Below are positions 7,995-16,382 of a stretch of 64,000 nucleotides of DNA, in pieces. Numbering within the stretch: the first letter of the stretch is position 1; every line of letters begins with the position of its first letter. The notes under the pieces are model-generated. The model was given only the letters and a program-made list of their open reading frames with translations, searched no databases and was not told where the DNA came from. The DNA comes from JAJFUV01 sp964384215 (GTDB lineage Bacteria > Acidobacteriota > Terriglobia > Bryobacterales > Bryobacteraceae). The stretch is from the NCBI GenBank assembly GCA_964384215.1, contig CAYLLB010000011.1, positions 60,526-124,525 of the forward strand. The letters run 5' to 3'. A program made the position numbers and the translations under genes.

Positions 7995-9392
7995 ATGCAA
8001 ACGTCCGTGAACATCGTGCTCCTGGCCGCCGGCCTCGGCACGCGGATGAAATCGAAGATGGCCAAGGTGCTGCATCGCGCCGGAGGCATGCCGCTGGTTG
8101 AGCACGCGGTGCGAACGGCGCTCGAACTGGCGCCCGCCGAACGGATCGTGGTCGTAGTGGGCCACCAGTCGGACAAGGTCCGCGCGGTGCTGGCTCCGTA
8201 CGGTGTCCAGTTCGCCGAACAGAAGGAGCAGAAGGGCACAGGCCACGCCCTGCTTTGCGCGCGGGAGGCGCTCGCCGGCCGGGACGGGCTCCTGCTGACG
8301 CTCTACGGCGATTGTCCGCTGCTCGAAGCGGCGACCTTGCGCAAGCTGATCGCGACGCAGCAGGGAGCGGACAGCGCGGCCACGCTGATTACAACCTGCC
8401 TGGACGATCCCACCGGATACGGCCGCATCCTAAAAGACGCCGAGGGCAACATCGCGGCCATCGTCGAGCAAAAGGCGGCCACTGCCGAGCAACTCGCCAT
8501 TCGCGAGATCAACTCCGGCATTTACTGCTTCCGCGCGGATCTGGTTTGGAAGCACATCGGCGAGATCCATCCGGACAACCCGGCCCAGGAATACTACCTG
8601 ACTGACCTGGTCGAGATCTTCCGCCGCGTTGGGCACAGCGTGGGCACGATGCACGTGGAGGATCCCGGAGAACTGCTGGGGATCAACACGCGCGTGGACC
8701 TGGCCCAAGTGGACGCCATCTTCCGCGCACGCAAAGTGCGGGAGTTGATGCTGGCCGGCGTGACCATCGAAAAACCGGAAACGGTCACCATCGACCGGGG
8801 CGTGCGGATCGGGCGCGACACGATCGTGGAACCGTTTGTCCGTATCCTGGGCGGAACGGTGATTGGCGAGGATTGCCGCGTGGGCGCTTGCTCGATTATC
8901 GAAGATTCCGTGTTGGGCGAGGGAGTCGAGGTGGGTCCGTTCAGCATCGTGAGAACCTCGCAGGTCGACTCGGGCGCCTGCGTCGGGCCGTATTCGCGGC
9001 TGCGCATGGAGAATCACGTCGAGGCGGGGGCGCATGTAGGCAACTTCGTCGAACTGAAGAAGACACGGCTCGGTCCCGGCGCCAAGGCGATGCACCTGGC
9101 TTACCTGGGCGACACTTCGATCGGCGCGGACGTGAACATTGGGGCGGGCACCATCACGTGCAACTACGACGGCATCAAGAAGTACCCCACCACGATCCAC
9201 GACGGCGCCTTCGTGGGCAGCAACTCGACGCTGGTGGCTCCGGTTGAGATTGGAGCGGGAAGCTATGTGGGCGCCGGGTCGGTGATCACCAAACCGGTCA
9301 GCCCGGACGCGCTGGCAGTAGGAAGAAGCCGCCAGGTAACAAAAGAAGGTTGGGCTAAGAAACGGCGCGAGAAGCTGAAGCGCGGCCAATAG
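7995..9392 (+). CDS. glmU: Bifunctional GlcNAc-1-phosphate uridyltransferase / glucosamine-1-phosphate acetyltransferase
   Basis: A 465-aa protein, the usual GlmU length. Residues 1-230 are the uridyltransferase domain, with LAAGLGTRMKSKMAKVLH (10-27) as nucleotide-binding loop; the usual Pro before the catalytic Lys is Ala here. Residues about 250-450 are a left-handed beta-helix of hexapeptide repeats with GNFVELKKTRLG, KAMHLAYLGD (catalytic His) and NIGAGTITCNYDG. The enzyme makes UDP-GlcNAc for peptidoglycan and outer-membrane polysaccharide in the cytoplasm. It forms an operon with yvcK (4-bp gap, AGGGAAG ribosome site). Its last 38 nt overlap the end of the convergent gene at 9355. Confidence 0.97.
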   Translation: MQTSVNIVLLAAGLGTRMKSKMAKVLHRAGGMPLVEHAVRTALELAPAERIVVVVGHQSDKVRAVLAPYGVQFAEQKEQKGTGHALLCAREALAGRDGLLLTLYGDCPLLEAATLRKLIATQQGADSAATLITTCLDDPTGYGRILKDAEGNIAAIVEQKAATAEQLAIREINSGIYCFRADLVWKHIGEIHPDNPAQEYYLTDLVEIFRRVGHSVGTMHVEDPGELLGINTRVDLAQVDAIFRARKVRELMLAGVTIEKPETVTIDRGVRIGRDTIVEPFVRILGGTVIGEDCRVGACSIIEDSVLGEGVEVGPFSIVRTSQVDSGACVGPYSRLRMENHVEAGAHVGNFVELKKTRLGPGAKAMHLAYLGDTSIGADVNIGAGTITCNYDGIKKYPTTIHDGAFVGSNSTLVAPVEIGAGSYVGAGSVITKPVSPDALAVGRSRQVTKEGWAKKRREKLKRGQ

Positions 9393-9795
9393 CGGGCCGC
9401 CGGTGGGAGGTCTGTTTCTTCGCCGGGGACCGCACGATCACACGAGCCGCCACGTCGCCATCCTCGCCGGTCATATAACCCACTGTCACGCGTGCCTTCA
9501 CCTTCAGGTCACCCTCGATTTTCGTGTCGGGCGTGAGACGGAATGTCCTTGTCTGCGCGGGTCTCCCCAGTAAAGAGCGGCGCACAACCAGGCTGTCCGG
9601 CCGGACCTCAATGATCGTTCCGGACAAGAACTTGTAAGCCGGCGCGGGGGCTGGCGGTTGCTCCGGTGCAGGCGCAGGCTGCGCGGATGCAAGAATAGCG
9701 ACACCGAGTGCGATGGCCAGCGAGAAGAACACATTCAAGGCTAACCGCGGGGAATGAAACCCATCTGAAGAAGAGATTAAAGTTCTTTCATTCAC
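9355..9795 (-). CDS. Secreted or anchored small protein, DUF5666-like
   Basis: A 146-aa protein read from a GTG at 9795, 6 bp after truB. A hydrophobic stretch at about 20-38 (LALNVFFSLAIALGVAILASA) is a signal peptide or anchor, followed by a Pro/Ala linker (QPAPAPEQPPAPAPAY). Residues about 53-122 (LSGTIIEVRPDSLVVRR, FRLTPDTKIEGDLKVKARVTVGY) resemble the OB-like DUF5666 domain. The basic tail (KKQTSHRRPAIGRASASRAVS) is encoded opposite the 3' end of glmU, giving a 38-bp convergent overlap. The role is unknown. Position after truB suggests it is the last gene of the leftward M15-truB cluster. The start codon is uncertain because no clear ribosome site is seen. Confidence 0.6.
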   Translation of the reverse strand: MNERTLISSSDGFHSPRLALNVFFSLAIALGVAILASAQPAPAPEQPPAPAPAYKFLSGTIIEVRPDSLVVRRSLLGRPAQTRTFRLTPDTKIEGDLKVKARVTVGYMTGEDGDVAARVIVRSPAKKQTSHRRPAIGRASASRAVS

Positions 9796-9801
9796 AATGT
9801 T

Positions 9802-10683
9802 TCAAAGGACCAGGATCGGGTGGTAGAGGTTCGGCAGCTTGGCCTCCCCGATGGCGATGAGGCTTCCAGCTTCATCCAGGGCTTTCACATAGCGCGACCC
9901 CTTGCGGACGCGGAATGGCGAGACGCGGAAATCGCGCCCGTTGCGGATCTGGGCCGCGGTGATTTGGTCGACGACTTCCGAGGGAAACTCCGGCAACAAT
10001 TCGGCGCCGGGGATCAGGACTTCGTCGAGCCGCTCGTCGGAGGCAAGCTGCCCGAGGGCTTCGAGTGTGTGGGCCTGCCCAATGGAGAAGCCGCAGGCAG
10101 CCAGACGCCGCAGGTCCTCCAGGTAGGCTCCGCACCCGGCCGCCCGGCCGAGTTCGTGCGCAATGGCGCGCAGGTAGGTGCCGGCGGAACAGTGCACTTC
10201 GATGCGCAGGCGGCTGCCCTCGCACTCGAGCACGCTCAGGCGATGCACGGTGACCTCGACCGGCTCCAGATCGACGTGAACGTTCTTGCGCGCCAACTCA
10301 TAGGCGGGCTTGCCGGCGATCTTCTTGGCCGAGACAGGCGGCGGCGCCTGGAGAAACGTTCCGCGGAACGGCTCGAGCAGCGTCTCGATGCGGGCGGGGT
10401 CGAGCGCGTATTCGCGGTGCTCGCCGGTGGGTGTGCCGTCGCGGTCGTAAGTGTCGGTGGCATGGCCGAAACGGACGACGGCGTCGTAGACCTTGTCGCC
10501 GTGGATGTAGAACTGCGCCAGGCGCGTGGCGCGGCCGATGACCAGGGGAAGGACGCCAGTGGCCATGGGATCCAGAGTGCCCAGATGCCCTACCCTGCGC
10601 GTGCCGGCCAGGCGGCGCATCCGGTTGACGGCGTCGTGCGAGGTCCAGCCGGCCGGCTTGTCGACTACGATGACTCCGTCCAT
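9802..10683 (-). CDS. truB: tRNA pseudouridine(55) synthase TruB
   Basis: A 293-aa protein. It converts U55 of the tRNA T-loop to pseudouridine. The N-terminus MDGVIVVDKPAGWTSHDAVNRMRR and VGHLGTLDPMATGVLPLVIGRATRL (catalytic Asp38) are the TruB signature; CSAGTYLRAIAHELGRAAGCGAYLEDLRR is the second conserved block. The C-terminal about 60 residues (VRKGSRYVKALDEAGSLIAIGE) match the small PUA-like tail. It starts 3 bp after the stop of the M15 peptidase gene, so they are one transcript. In many bacteria truB follows rbfA/infB; that context is absent here. Confidence 0.96.
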   Translation of the reverse strand: MDGVIVVDKPAGWTSHDAVNRMRRLAGTRRVGHLGTLDPMATGVLPLVIGRATRLAQFYIHGDKVYDAVVRFGHATDTYDRDGTPTGEHREYALDPARIETLLEPFRGTFLQAPPPVSAKKIAGKPAYELARKNVHVDLEPVEVTVHRLSVLECEGSRLRIEVHCSAGTYLRAIAHELGRAAGCGAYLEDLRRLAACGFSIGQAHTLEALGQLASDERLDEVLIPGAELLPEFPSEVVDQITAAQIRNGRDFRVSPFRVRKGSRYVKALDEAGSLIAIGEAKLPNLYHPILVL

Positions 10684-10686
10684 GCT

Positions 10687-11397
10687 TCAGAATTCCAGGG
10701 GGAACTTCTTCTTCAGGAGGGCACTAAGCTGGCCTGCGGGATCGTTGCCGTCCACGCCGGCATCTTTGAGCGCGCTTCGCGTGCGGGCGCCCAGTACACC
10801 GTCGATGCGGCCGGGATCGAGACCCAGGCGGATGAGTGCGGACTGCAGGAAGGCGACGTCCTGATCGTGCACGGCGTCGAGTTGGACACCGATGGAGGCG
10901 ATAGCGCTGGCGGCCATTTGCGTGTAAGGCGGCATGGCCGCGCCGGCCTTTCCTTTGCGGACGTAATCGTAGACGGCCTGGTGACTGCCGCGGCAATCGA
11001 AATGCCAGGCCTCACTGCGGGAAGGATCCGGCTTGTCGATGATGGGCGTGAAGCCGTGAGCCTGGGCGATTTCCCAGAATTTCTTTAGAGACACGCCGAT
11101 GGAAGATAGATCGATGTCGATGGCGCGTCCGCCTTCGTGCATACTGCCGCCCGGCGGCGGGCTATAGGCTTTCTTCTTCTTCGTTGCGTAGTCCTGGTGC
11201 GCCTGCCATTGCATCTCGTAGCTGCGGAACATGTCGCTCAGTCGCAGGTCGTGGCCGAGCGAGTGAAGGTCCTGCACCACTTTGTCAAGCGCGGCCGCCA
11301 TATCTGGCGCGGCCTTGGCCATACGCCCCGGCAACGGAGCGCGGTTATAAATGGAAGATACTTTCACGGCGACAAGCGGCGTGAGAAGTTTTGGCAT
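10687..11397 (-). CDS. M15-family D-Ala-D-Ala carboxypeptidase/endolysin-like protein with peptidoglycan-binding domain
   Basis: A 236-aa protein. Residues about 35-150 are a VanY/L-alanoyl-D-glutamate peptidase-like domain: SMHEGGRAID (His87, Asp94) and EAWHFD (His132) give the zinc triad. Residues about 165-225 are a PG_binding_1 module (VAFLQSALIRLGLDPGRIDGVLGARTRSAL). No signal peptide is seen at MPKLLTPLVAVKVSS, so secretion by the Sec or Tat route is not supported; this domain pair without a signal is the arrangement of phage endolysins. The start is 20 bp from the divergent ABC exporter, so the two promoters must overlap or lie inside the neighbouring genes. A GTG at codon 11 is a possible alternative start. 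Confidence 0.85.
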   Translation of the reverse strand: MPKLLTPLVAVKVSSIYNRAPLPGRMAKAAPDMAAALDKVVQDLHSLGHDLRLSDMFRSYEMQWQAHQDYATKKKKAYSPPPGGSMHEGGRAIDIDLSSIGVSLKKFWEIAQAHGFTPIIDKPDPSRSEAWHFDCRGSHQAVYDYVRKGKAGAAMPPYTQMAASAIASIGVQLDAVHDQDVAFLQSALIRLGLDPGRIDGVLGARTRSALKDAGVDGNDPAGQLSALLKKKFPLEF

Positions 11398-11417
11398 GAT
11401 GCTTTAAACTTAACAGA

Positions 11418-13232
11418 GTGGACGAGGAGATTGTAGGCAAAGCATACGACCGCCGTTTGATGCGCCGCCTGCTCACCTACATGTGGCCTTACCGCGGCCC
11501 GGTGGCGTTTTCTCTGGTGTGCCTGCTGGTGAACGCGGTGCTGCAAATCGTGGGGCCGCTACTCACCAAACTGGCCGTGGACAAGTATCTTGTGCCGCAG
11601 CCGGCACCCACGATCCTGGACCGTTTCCTCTCCACCTCCGCCTGGACCGGCATCACGCAGATCTCCCTGCTGTACCTGGCCGTGCTGATAGCAACGCTGC
11701 TCATCGAGTTCACACAAAGCTACCTGATGCAATGGACCGGGCAGCGGGCCATGTTCGATCTGCGGCGCCAGATCATGGAGCATTTGCAGAAGCTGGACGT
11801 GGCTTTCTATGACAAGCACCCGGTGGGGCGATTGGTGACGCGAGTGACCACGGACGTGGACGTACTGAACGAACTGTTCAGCTCCGGCATCGTGACCATC
11901 GTGGCCGACGTGGCCATGTTGAGCTTCGTGCTGGCGGCTATGTGCAAGCTCAGCCTCGCGCTCACCGGCATCCTGATGGCGGTGACGCCGTTGGTGGTCC
12001 TGGCGACGATCGTGTTCCGCCGTAGCGTGACGGAGAGCTACCGGCGTATCCGCGTGGCCGTGGCCAAGATCAACGCCTACCTGCAGGAGCACGTCACCGG
12101 AATCGCGGTCTTGCAATTATTCAACCGCGAAAAGCGCAGCACGGCCGAGTTCGAAACCATCAACCGCGAGCACATGCTGGCCTTCAAGAAAGCCATCTTC
12201 GCTTACGGCTGGTTCTACCCGGTGGTGGAGTTCCTGGGAATGTTGGCCGTGGGCGGTCTGCTGGCCTACGGCGGGTTCGCCATCCGGCGCGGCGAGTTGA
12301 CGCTCGGCGTGCTGATCGCGTTTTTTCAGTACGGCATGCGGTTCTTCCGGCCCATTCAGGATCTGAGCGAGAAGTACAACATTCTGCAGTCGGCCATGGC
12401 CGCGAGCGAACGCGTCTTTGCCCTGCTCGACACGAAAGTCCAGATTACCGCGCCATCGTCACCCCGGCCGTTCCCGGCGCAGGCCGCGGCGATCGAATTC
12501 GACGACGTGTGGTTCGCCTACAAGGGGGAAGACTGGGTGTTGCGCGACATCAGTTTCGCTATCCAGCCGGGCGAAACCGTGGCCGTGGTGGGGCACACGG
12601 GAGCGGGCAAGACAACCTTAATCAGCCTGCTTCTGCGCTACTACGACGTGCAGCGCGGCTCTATTCGCGTGGGCGGCATCGACATACGCGAGTTCGACCC
12701 CACGGACTTGCGCCGCCACTTCGGCGTCGTGTTGCAGGACCCGTACCTATTCACCGGCACCATCGAGGACAACATCCGCCTGGGCACCGCGCGCATCACG
12801 GACGAGGAATTGGAAGAGGCGGCAGACAGGGTGAACCTGACGGACTTCATCCGGAACCTGCCAGAAGGATTCTCGCAGAGCGTACGCGAGCGCGGCAACG
12901 GCCTGTCCACCGGGCAGAAGCAGCTTATCAACTTCGCGCGCGCGCTGGCGCACAACCCGCGAATCCTGATCCTGGATGAAGCCACTTCGAGCGTGGACAC
13001 GGCCACCGAGTTAAAAGTGCGCGACGCGCTGGACCGGCTGGTGGAGGGACGCACCTCGATCGTTATCGCGCACCGGCTGTCCACCATTCAACGCGCCAAC
13101 CGCATCCTGGTGATGCACAAGGGACGCTTGCGGGAGACCGGCACGCACCAGGAGCTGCTGGAAATGCGGGGAATCTATTGGAAGCTCTACCAACTCCAGT
13201 ACAAGGATCAGGAGGCACGCACTAGGGTATGA
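11418..13232 (+). CDS. ABC exporter, fused permease-ATPase (MsbA/MdlB type)
   Basis: A 604-aa protein starting with GTG at 11418. Residues about 25-310 carry the six-helix exporter membrane domain, and about 355-600 the nucleotide-binding domain: VVGHTGAGKTTL (Walker A, about 390), LSTGQKQ (signature, about 495), ILILDEATSSVD (Walker B, about 516) and IAHRLSTI (switch His). Such half-transporters work as homo- or heterodimers to export lipids, drugs or peptides. No partner half-transporter or HlyD protein is adjacent, so a homodimer is likely; the substrate cannot be told. The gene is monocistronic or leads into the DapA-like gene 16 bp downstream. Confidence 0.93.
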   Translation: MDEEIVGKAYDRRLMRRLLTYMWPYRGPVAFSLVCLLVNAVLQIVGPLLTKLAVDKYLVPQPAPTILDRFLSTSAWTGITQISLLYLAVLIATLLIEFTQSYLMQWTGQRAMFDLRRQIMEHLQKLDVAFYDKHPVGRLVTRVTTDVDVLNELFSSGIVTIVADVAMLSFVLAAMCKLSLALTGILMAVTPLVVLATIVFRRSVTESYRRIRVAVAKINAYLQEHVTGIAVLQLFNREKRSTAEFETINREHMLAFKKAIFAYGWFYPVVEFLGMLAVGGLLAYGGFAIRRGELTLGVLIAFFQYGMRFFRPIQDLSEKYNILQSAMAASERVFALLDTKVQITAPSSPRPFPAQAAAIEFDDVWFAYKGEDWVLRDISFAIQPGETVAVVGHTGAGKTTLISLLLRYYDVQRGSIRVGGIDIREFDPTDLRRHFGVVLQDPYLFTGTIEDNIRLGTARITDEELEEAADRVNLTDFIRNLPEGFSQSVRERGNGLSTGQKQLINFARALAHNPRILILDEATSSVDTATELKVRDALDRLVEGRTSIVIAHRLSTIQRANRILVMHKGRLRETGTHQELLEMRGIYWKLYQLQYKDQEARTRV

Positions 13233-13248
13233 GGGAGAACCGCCGGCG

Positions 13249-14190
13249 ATGAACCAGAAAGCGGGATTCGTGATTGACGGGATTGTACCCGTCATCCCCA
13301 CGCCTTTCCATGAAGACGAGGAAATCGCCTGGGAGAGCCTTGCGCCCATGATCGCGTTCGCGCGAGCCGCGGGGGCCGCGGCCGTATGCCTGCCGGCGTA
13401 CGCAAGCGAGTTCTACAAATTGAGCGAGCAGGAGCGGCTGCGGTTGATCGGCGAAGCCGTGCGCGCGGCCAACGGCGCCATCCCCGTGGTGGCGCAAGTG
13501 AACGCGCCGTCGCTTGGGCTGGCGTTGAACATGGCCCAGGCCGCCGCAGGTCTGGGCGCCAGCGCCATCGCGACGGCTGTGCCGCGACTGTTCGCCGTGC
13601 CGGAAGACGATTTGTTCGACTACTTCGACCGCCTGCTGAAGCAGGTGAAATTGCCCATCATCATTCAGGATTTCAACCCGGGCGGCGCGACGGTGAGCGT
13701 CGCGTTCGTGGAGCGGCTCCACCGCGCGCACCCGCATTTCGAGTACCTGAAGCTCGAAGAGCCTATGATGGCGGGCAAAGCAATGGCGGTGCGCGAGGCC
13801 ACCGGCGGAGGCGTGAAGGTGCTCGAAGGCTGGGGCGGAATGTACCTGCTGGACCTGGCGCCTACGGGCATCGCGGGCGTCGTGCCAGGGCTCGGACCGG
13901 TGGACCTGCTGGACAGGGTGTACCGGCTGGCGAAAACGGGAGCGCGGGAGGAAGCCTGCCCGGCGTTCGAGGCCGTGCTGCCACAGATCGTTTACAGCCT
14001 GCAGAGCCTGGAACTCTATCATCACGCCGAAAAGCGTCTGCTCCAGGCGCGCGGCGTGCTCGACACGGTGGTGGTGCGACGCCCGCGCATCACGTTGTCG
14101 GATCACGAGGCCGCGCACATCGACTTCATCAACCGCCGGATTCTCGACATATTGGACGACTTCGGCCTGCCGCGCAATCCGGCGGCGTGA
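13249..14190 (+). CDS. Dihydrodipicolinate synthase family aldolase/lyase (not canonical DapA)
   Basis: A 313-aa TIM-barrel protein of the class I pyruvate-dependent lyases. The N-terminus DGIVPVIPTPFHEDEEI matches the family, and Lys168 in FEYLKLEEP is the expected Schiff-base lysine. The DapA YNxP segment that bears the catalytic Tyr is replaced by IIQDFNPGG, and the GTTGE-like substrate loop reads CLPAYASEF, so lysine biosynthesis is unlikely. Family members with such changes cleave or form keto-acids such as KDG, N-acetylneuraminate or hydroxyproline products. A RidA-family gene follows 55 bp on. GGGAGA lies about 12 nt before the ATG. Confidence 0.85.
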   Translation: MNQKAGFVIDGIVPVIPTPFHEDEEIAWESLAPMIAFARAAGAAAVCLPAYASEFYKLSEQERLRLIGEAVRAANGAIPVVAQVNAPSLGLALNMAQAAAGLGASAIATAVPRLFAVPEDDLFDYFDRLLKQVKLPIIIQDFNPGGATVSVAFVERLHRAHPHFEYLKLEEPMMAGKAMAVREATGGGVKVLEGWGGMYLLDLAPTGIAGVVPGLGPVDLLDRVYRLAKTGAREEACPAFEAVLPQIVYSLQSLELYHHAEKRLLQARGVLDTVVVRRPRITLSDHEAAHIDFINRRILDILDDFGLPRNPAA

Positions 14191-14208
14191 GCGGCGGGAG
14201 CCCGCCGC
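14191..14208. other. GC-rich hairpin after the DapA-like gene
   Basis: GCGGCGG, loop GAGC, CCGCCGC: a perfect 7-bp stem directly after the stop codon of the DapA-like gene. No T-run follows, so it may only attenuate transcription or protect a 3' end before the RidA gene. Confidence 0.5.
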
Positions 14209-14245
14209 CATCGAGAATTTGTAATCTGAACAAAGGAACACAATT

Positions 14246-14632
14246 ATGGCAAAGACGGAAATCAAGCATCCCGACAAGCAGGTTTCAACCGGCGCTTATT
14301 CGGCCGGCGTCCTCATGGATGGCTGGCTGTACGTGAGCGGCCAGGGGCCGCTCGATCTGAAGACCGGCCAGGTGGTGCACGGCACCATCGAGGAAGAGAC
14401 GCGGCTTACGCTCGAACACATCGGCAAGATCCTCCAGGCGGCCGGTTGCAGCTTCGACGACGTGGTGAAATGTACCTGCCACCTGCTGGACATCAAGGAC
14501 TTCGACCGCTTCAACTCCGTGTACGCGGAGTTCTTCAAGGGCATCAAGCCCGCCCGGACCACCGTGCAGAGCGGACTGGGCGGCGGCATCAAGGTAGAAA
14601 TCGACGCTATCGCAAAGGTGCCCGGCAAGTAA
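14246..14632 (+). CDS. ridA: RidA/YjgF-family enamine/imine deaminase
   Basis: A 128-aa protein, the normal RidA length. It hydrolyses reactive enamine/imine intermediates released by PLP enzymes. AGVLMDGWLYVSGQGPLD is the N-terminal signature; PARTTVQSGLGGGIKVEIDAIA carries the conserved Arg that binds the substrate carboxylate and the C-terminal EIDAIA pattern. An AAAGGA ribosome site precedes the ATG by 9 nt. Its position after a DapA-like lyase, a Schiff-base enzyme, suggests it clears a by-product of the same pathway. Paralogues of RidA with other deaminase activity exist, so the exact substrate is open. Confidence 0.93.
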   Translation: MAKTEIKHPDKQVSTGAYSAGVLMDGWLYVSGQGPLDLKTGQVVHGTIEEETRLTLEHIGKILQAAGCSFDDVVKCTCHLLDIKDFDRFNSVYAEFFKGIKPARTTVQSGLGGGIKVEIDAIAKVPGK

Positions 14633-14642
14633 GCAGGATGAC

Positions 14643-14674
14643 ATCGTGTGGGGTGGGTCGCGGCCCCACACGAT
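14643..14674. terminator. Hairpin between convergent genes, possible bidirectional terminator
   Basis: ATCGTGTGGGG (14643-14653) and CCCCACACGAT (14664-14674) form a perfect 11-bp stem with a 10-nt loop between the end of ridA and the end of the leftward gene at 14678. No clear T-run is present on either strand, so this is a likely but not certain terminator. Confidence 0.55.
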
Positions 14675-14677
14675 TGC

Positions 14678-15502
14678 TCATAGTGTGCTCCCCACGTGGA
14701 GCAGGGCGCAGGGGGCCGCGCCAAGACGGAACGCGAAGAGGCGGCTGGGCGCGTCCTCAGGCAAGAGGAGCAATTCATTGCCGGTTACCGCCATGCCCTC
14801 CTGTGTATAAGGCACGTTGCGATCTGTACGTCCGGCTTTGAGCCGGCACAAGAGGCGCAACGAAGGGAATTCCATCCAGTCGATGGCGCCTTCGCGCCCC
14901 GGCAGCAGACCGCCGCCCACCAGACTGCCGGAGTGGAACTTCAAGTCCTGGTAGGCGTTCCCGTTCGGGTTCCTGACGCAGTCGCGCTGCCTGCCAGCGT
15001 AATCCCATAAGTAGATCTCGCGGCTGTCCCAGTTGCCGCCCGCCAGCAGGTCCGCATTCGCCGCGACGCAGCCGATGCTGTCGGCTACGACGAACGAGGA
15101 TTCAAGCGCCAGGCTTGCAAGGTTCCGGCGCTGGATGACGGTGGAGCTTCGCGGACGGTACTCGGAGACCGGAATCCAGATGGAACCGCCGTATACGCAA
15201 ATCCCTCCGGGATGAAAGCGCTCTCCTTCCTGTACTTCGATGTGGCGGAGCAGATCGCCACCGGGATAGGAGAACTCGAACAGGTGGCCCTTGCGCGTGG
15301 CACGCTCGACCGACGTCACGTATACACGGCCGTTCACAACATCTATGCCCTGCACATGATGCGTATCTGCGTTGAGGGCAACAGTGCGGACAAGCTCCAG
15401 CGATTCCAGTGACTCGTGTCTACCGGCTGCACGAGGCTGCGCGCCACCGGCGGACAACGCCGCCAAAGCCAATCCACGCAAACGAAACCTTGCCGAGAGC
15501 AC
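14678..15502 (-). CDS. Secreted DUF6454-like beta-propeller protein
   Basis: A 274-aa protein. I choose the GTG at 15502 because GAAAGGA lies about 10 nt upstream; the frame is open to a GTG at 15511, which is too close to that site. The first about 30 residues (SARFRLRGLALAALSAGGAQPRAAG) are a likely signal peptide. The body has propeller-like repeats: HHVQGIDVVNGRVYVTSVER, PGGICVYGGSIWIPVSEYRP, ANADLLAGGNWDSREIYLWDYAGR and QEGMAVTGNELLLLPED. This pattern resembles DUF6454 proteins, whose role is unknown. It is convergent with ridA and divergent from the DUF3108 gene. Confidence 0.65.
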   Translation of the reverse strand: MLSARFRLRGLALAALSAGGAQPRAAGRHESLESLELVRTVALNADTHHVQGIDVVNGRVYVTSVERATRKGHLFEFSYPGGDLLRHIEVQEGERFHPGGICVYGGSIWIPVSEYRPRSSTVIQRRNLASLALESSFVVADSIGCVAANADLLAGGNWDSREIYLWDYAGRQRDCVRNPNGNAYQDLKFHSGSLVGGGLLPGREGAIDWMEFPSLRLLCRLKAGRTDRNVPYTQEGMAVTGNELLLLPEDAPSRLFAFRLGAAPCALLHVGSTL

Positions 15503-15590
15503 CCGTGTCACATCCTTTCACGGCCATGATGCCAGAACCGGCCAGTTCCCGCTTGCAGGCGGCCGTCCGGATCTGCGAGACTCGAAGTTC

Positions 15591-16382
15591 ATGCCCCTCC
15601 CCTTGGAATCCAGGTGGGCTATTTGTTTTCTCCTGATCCTGCTGTTGACGGTGGCGGTGCCGCACGCCAACACACAGCCGCCGGGGAACGTCTCCGCACT
15701 TCCCCCGAAGGAAAGCATCTCTTACACCGTCGAATGGCGATTCATCCACGCCGGAAACGTGCGGCTCAATTGGCAGCAGGCTGCCCGGCAGAGCGGGATG
15801 GCCTTTAACGCGGGTCTTGAACTCGAATCCGCCGGCCTAGTTTCACGGCTTTACAAAGTGGACAACCGTTACAACGTGGCGCTCTCCGATCAACTCTGCG
15901 CCATCCGCTCCCTGCTGCTGACGAACGAAGGCAGCCGGCAGCGCGAGACCAAGGTGGACTACGACAGGAATCGACGCAAGGCCACCTACGTCGAGCGGGA
16001 CCTCAGGCGGAATGCCACGGTGGCGATGCGCGAAGTCGATATTGCGCCCTGCACGCACGATGTGCTGGGCGGGTTGTACTATTTGCGAACCCTGCGTACG
16101 ACGCCCGGGCAGGTCTTGCAGGTCCCGGTCAGCGACGGCAAGAAGAGCGTACAGGCCCGCGTGGAGGTCCAGGAGCGCGAGCAGATCGCCACGCCTGCTG
16201 GAAAGTTCCAAACCATCCGCCACGAGGTGTTCCTGTTCAATGACGTCCTATACCATCGCAAAGGACGCCTTTTTGTCTGGCTCACCGACGACGCGCGAAG
16301 GCTGCCCGTCCAGATCCGCATCCGGCTGCCCCTTTACATCGGAACTATCACGCTGCAACTGAATAAGGAAGAAAAGTCATGA
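15591..16382 (+). CDS. DUF3108 domain secreted protein
   Basis: A 263-aa protein. The frame is open from 15372, but the ATG at 15591 is the first to give a signal peptide (SRWAICFLLILLLTVAVPHANTQP). Residues about 45-250 match DUF3108: SISYTVEWRFIHAGNVRLNWQQ, RQRETKVDYDRNRRKATYVER, DVLGGLYYLRTLRTTPGQVLQVPVSDGKK, and the C-terminal RLFVWLTDDARRLPVQIRIR. The domain is a periplasmic beta-sheet protein of unknown function found in many Gram-negatives. The stop overlaps the start of the SGNH hydrolase gene (ATGA at 16379), so the two are translationally coupled. Confidence 0.82.
   Translation: MPLPLESRWAICFLLILLLTVAVPHANTQPPGNVSALPPKESISYTVEWRFIHAGNVRLNWQQAARQSGMAFNAGLELESAGLVSRLYKVDNRYNVALSDQLCAIRSLLLTNEGSRQRETKVDYDRNRRKATYVERDLRRNATVAMREVDIAPCTHDVLGGLYYLRTLRTTPGQVLQVPVSDGKKSVQARVEVQEREQIATPAGKFQTIRHEVFLFNDVLYHRKGRLFVWLTDDARRLPVQIRIRLPLYIGTITLQLNKEEKS

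Noticed and set aside
13249..14190. Assignment of the DapA-like gene as dapA
   Set aside because: The catalytic Tyr segment and the substrate loop of true DapA are not conserved, and no lysine genes are near.
15372..15590. N-terminal extension of the DUF3108 protein from 15372
   Set aside because: It overlaps the divergent gene and would bury the signal peptide that starts at 15591.
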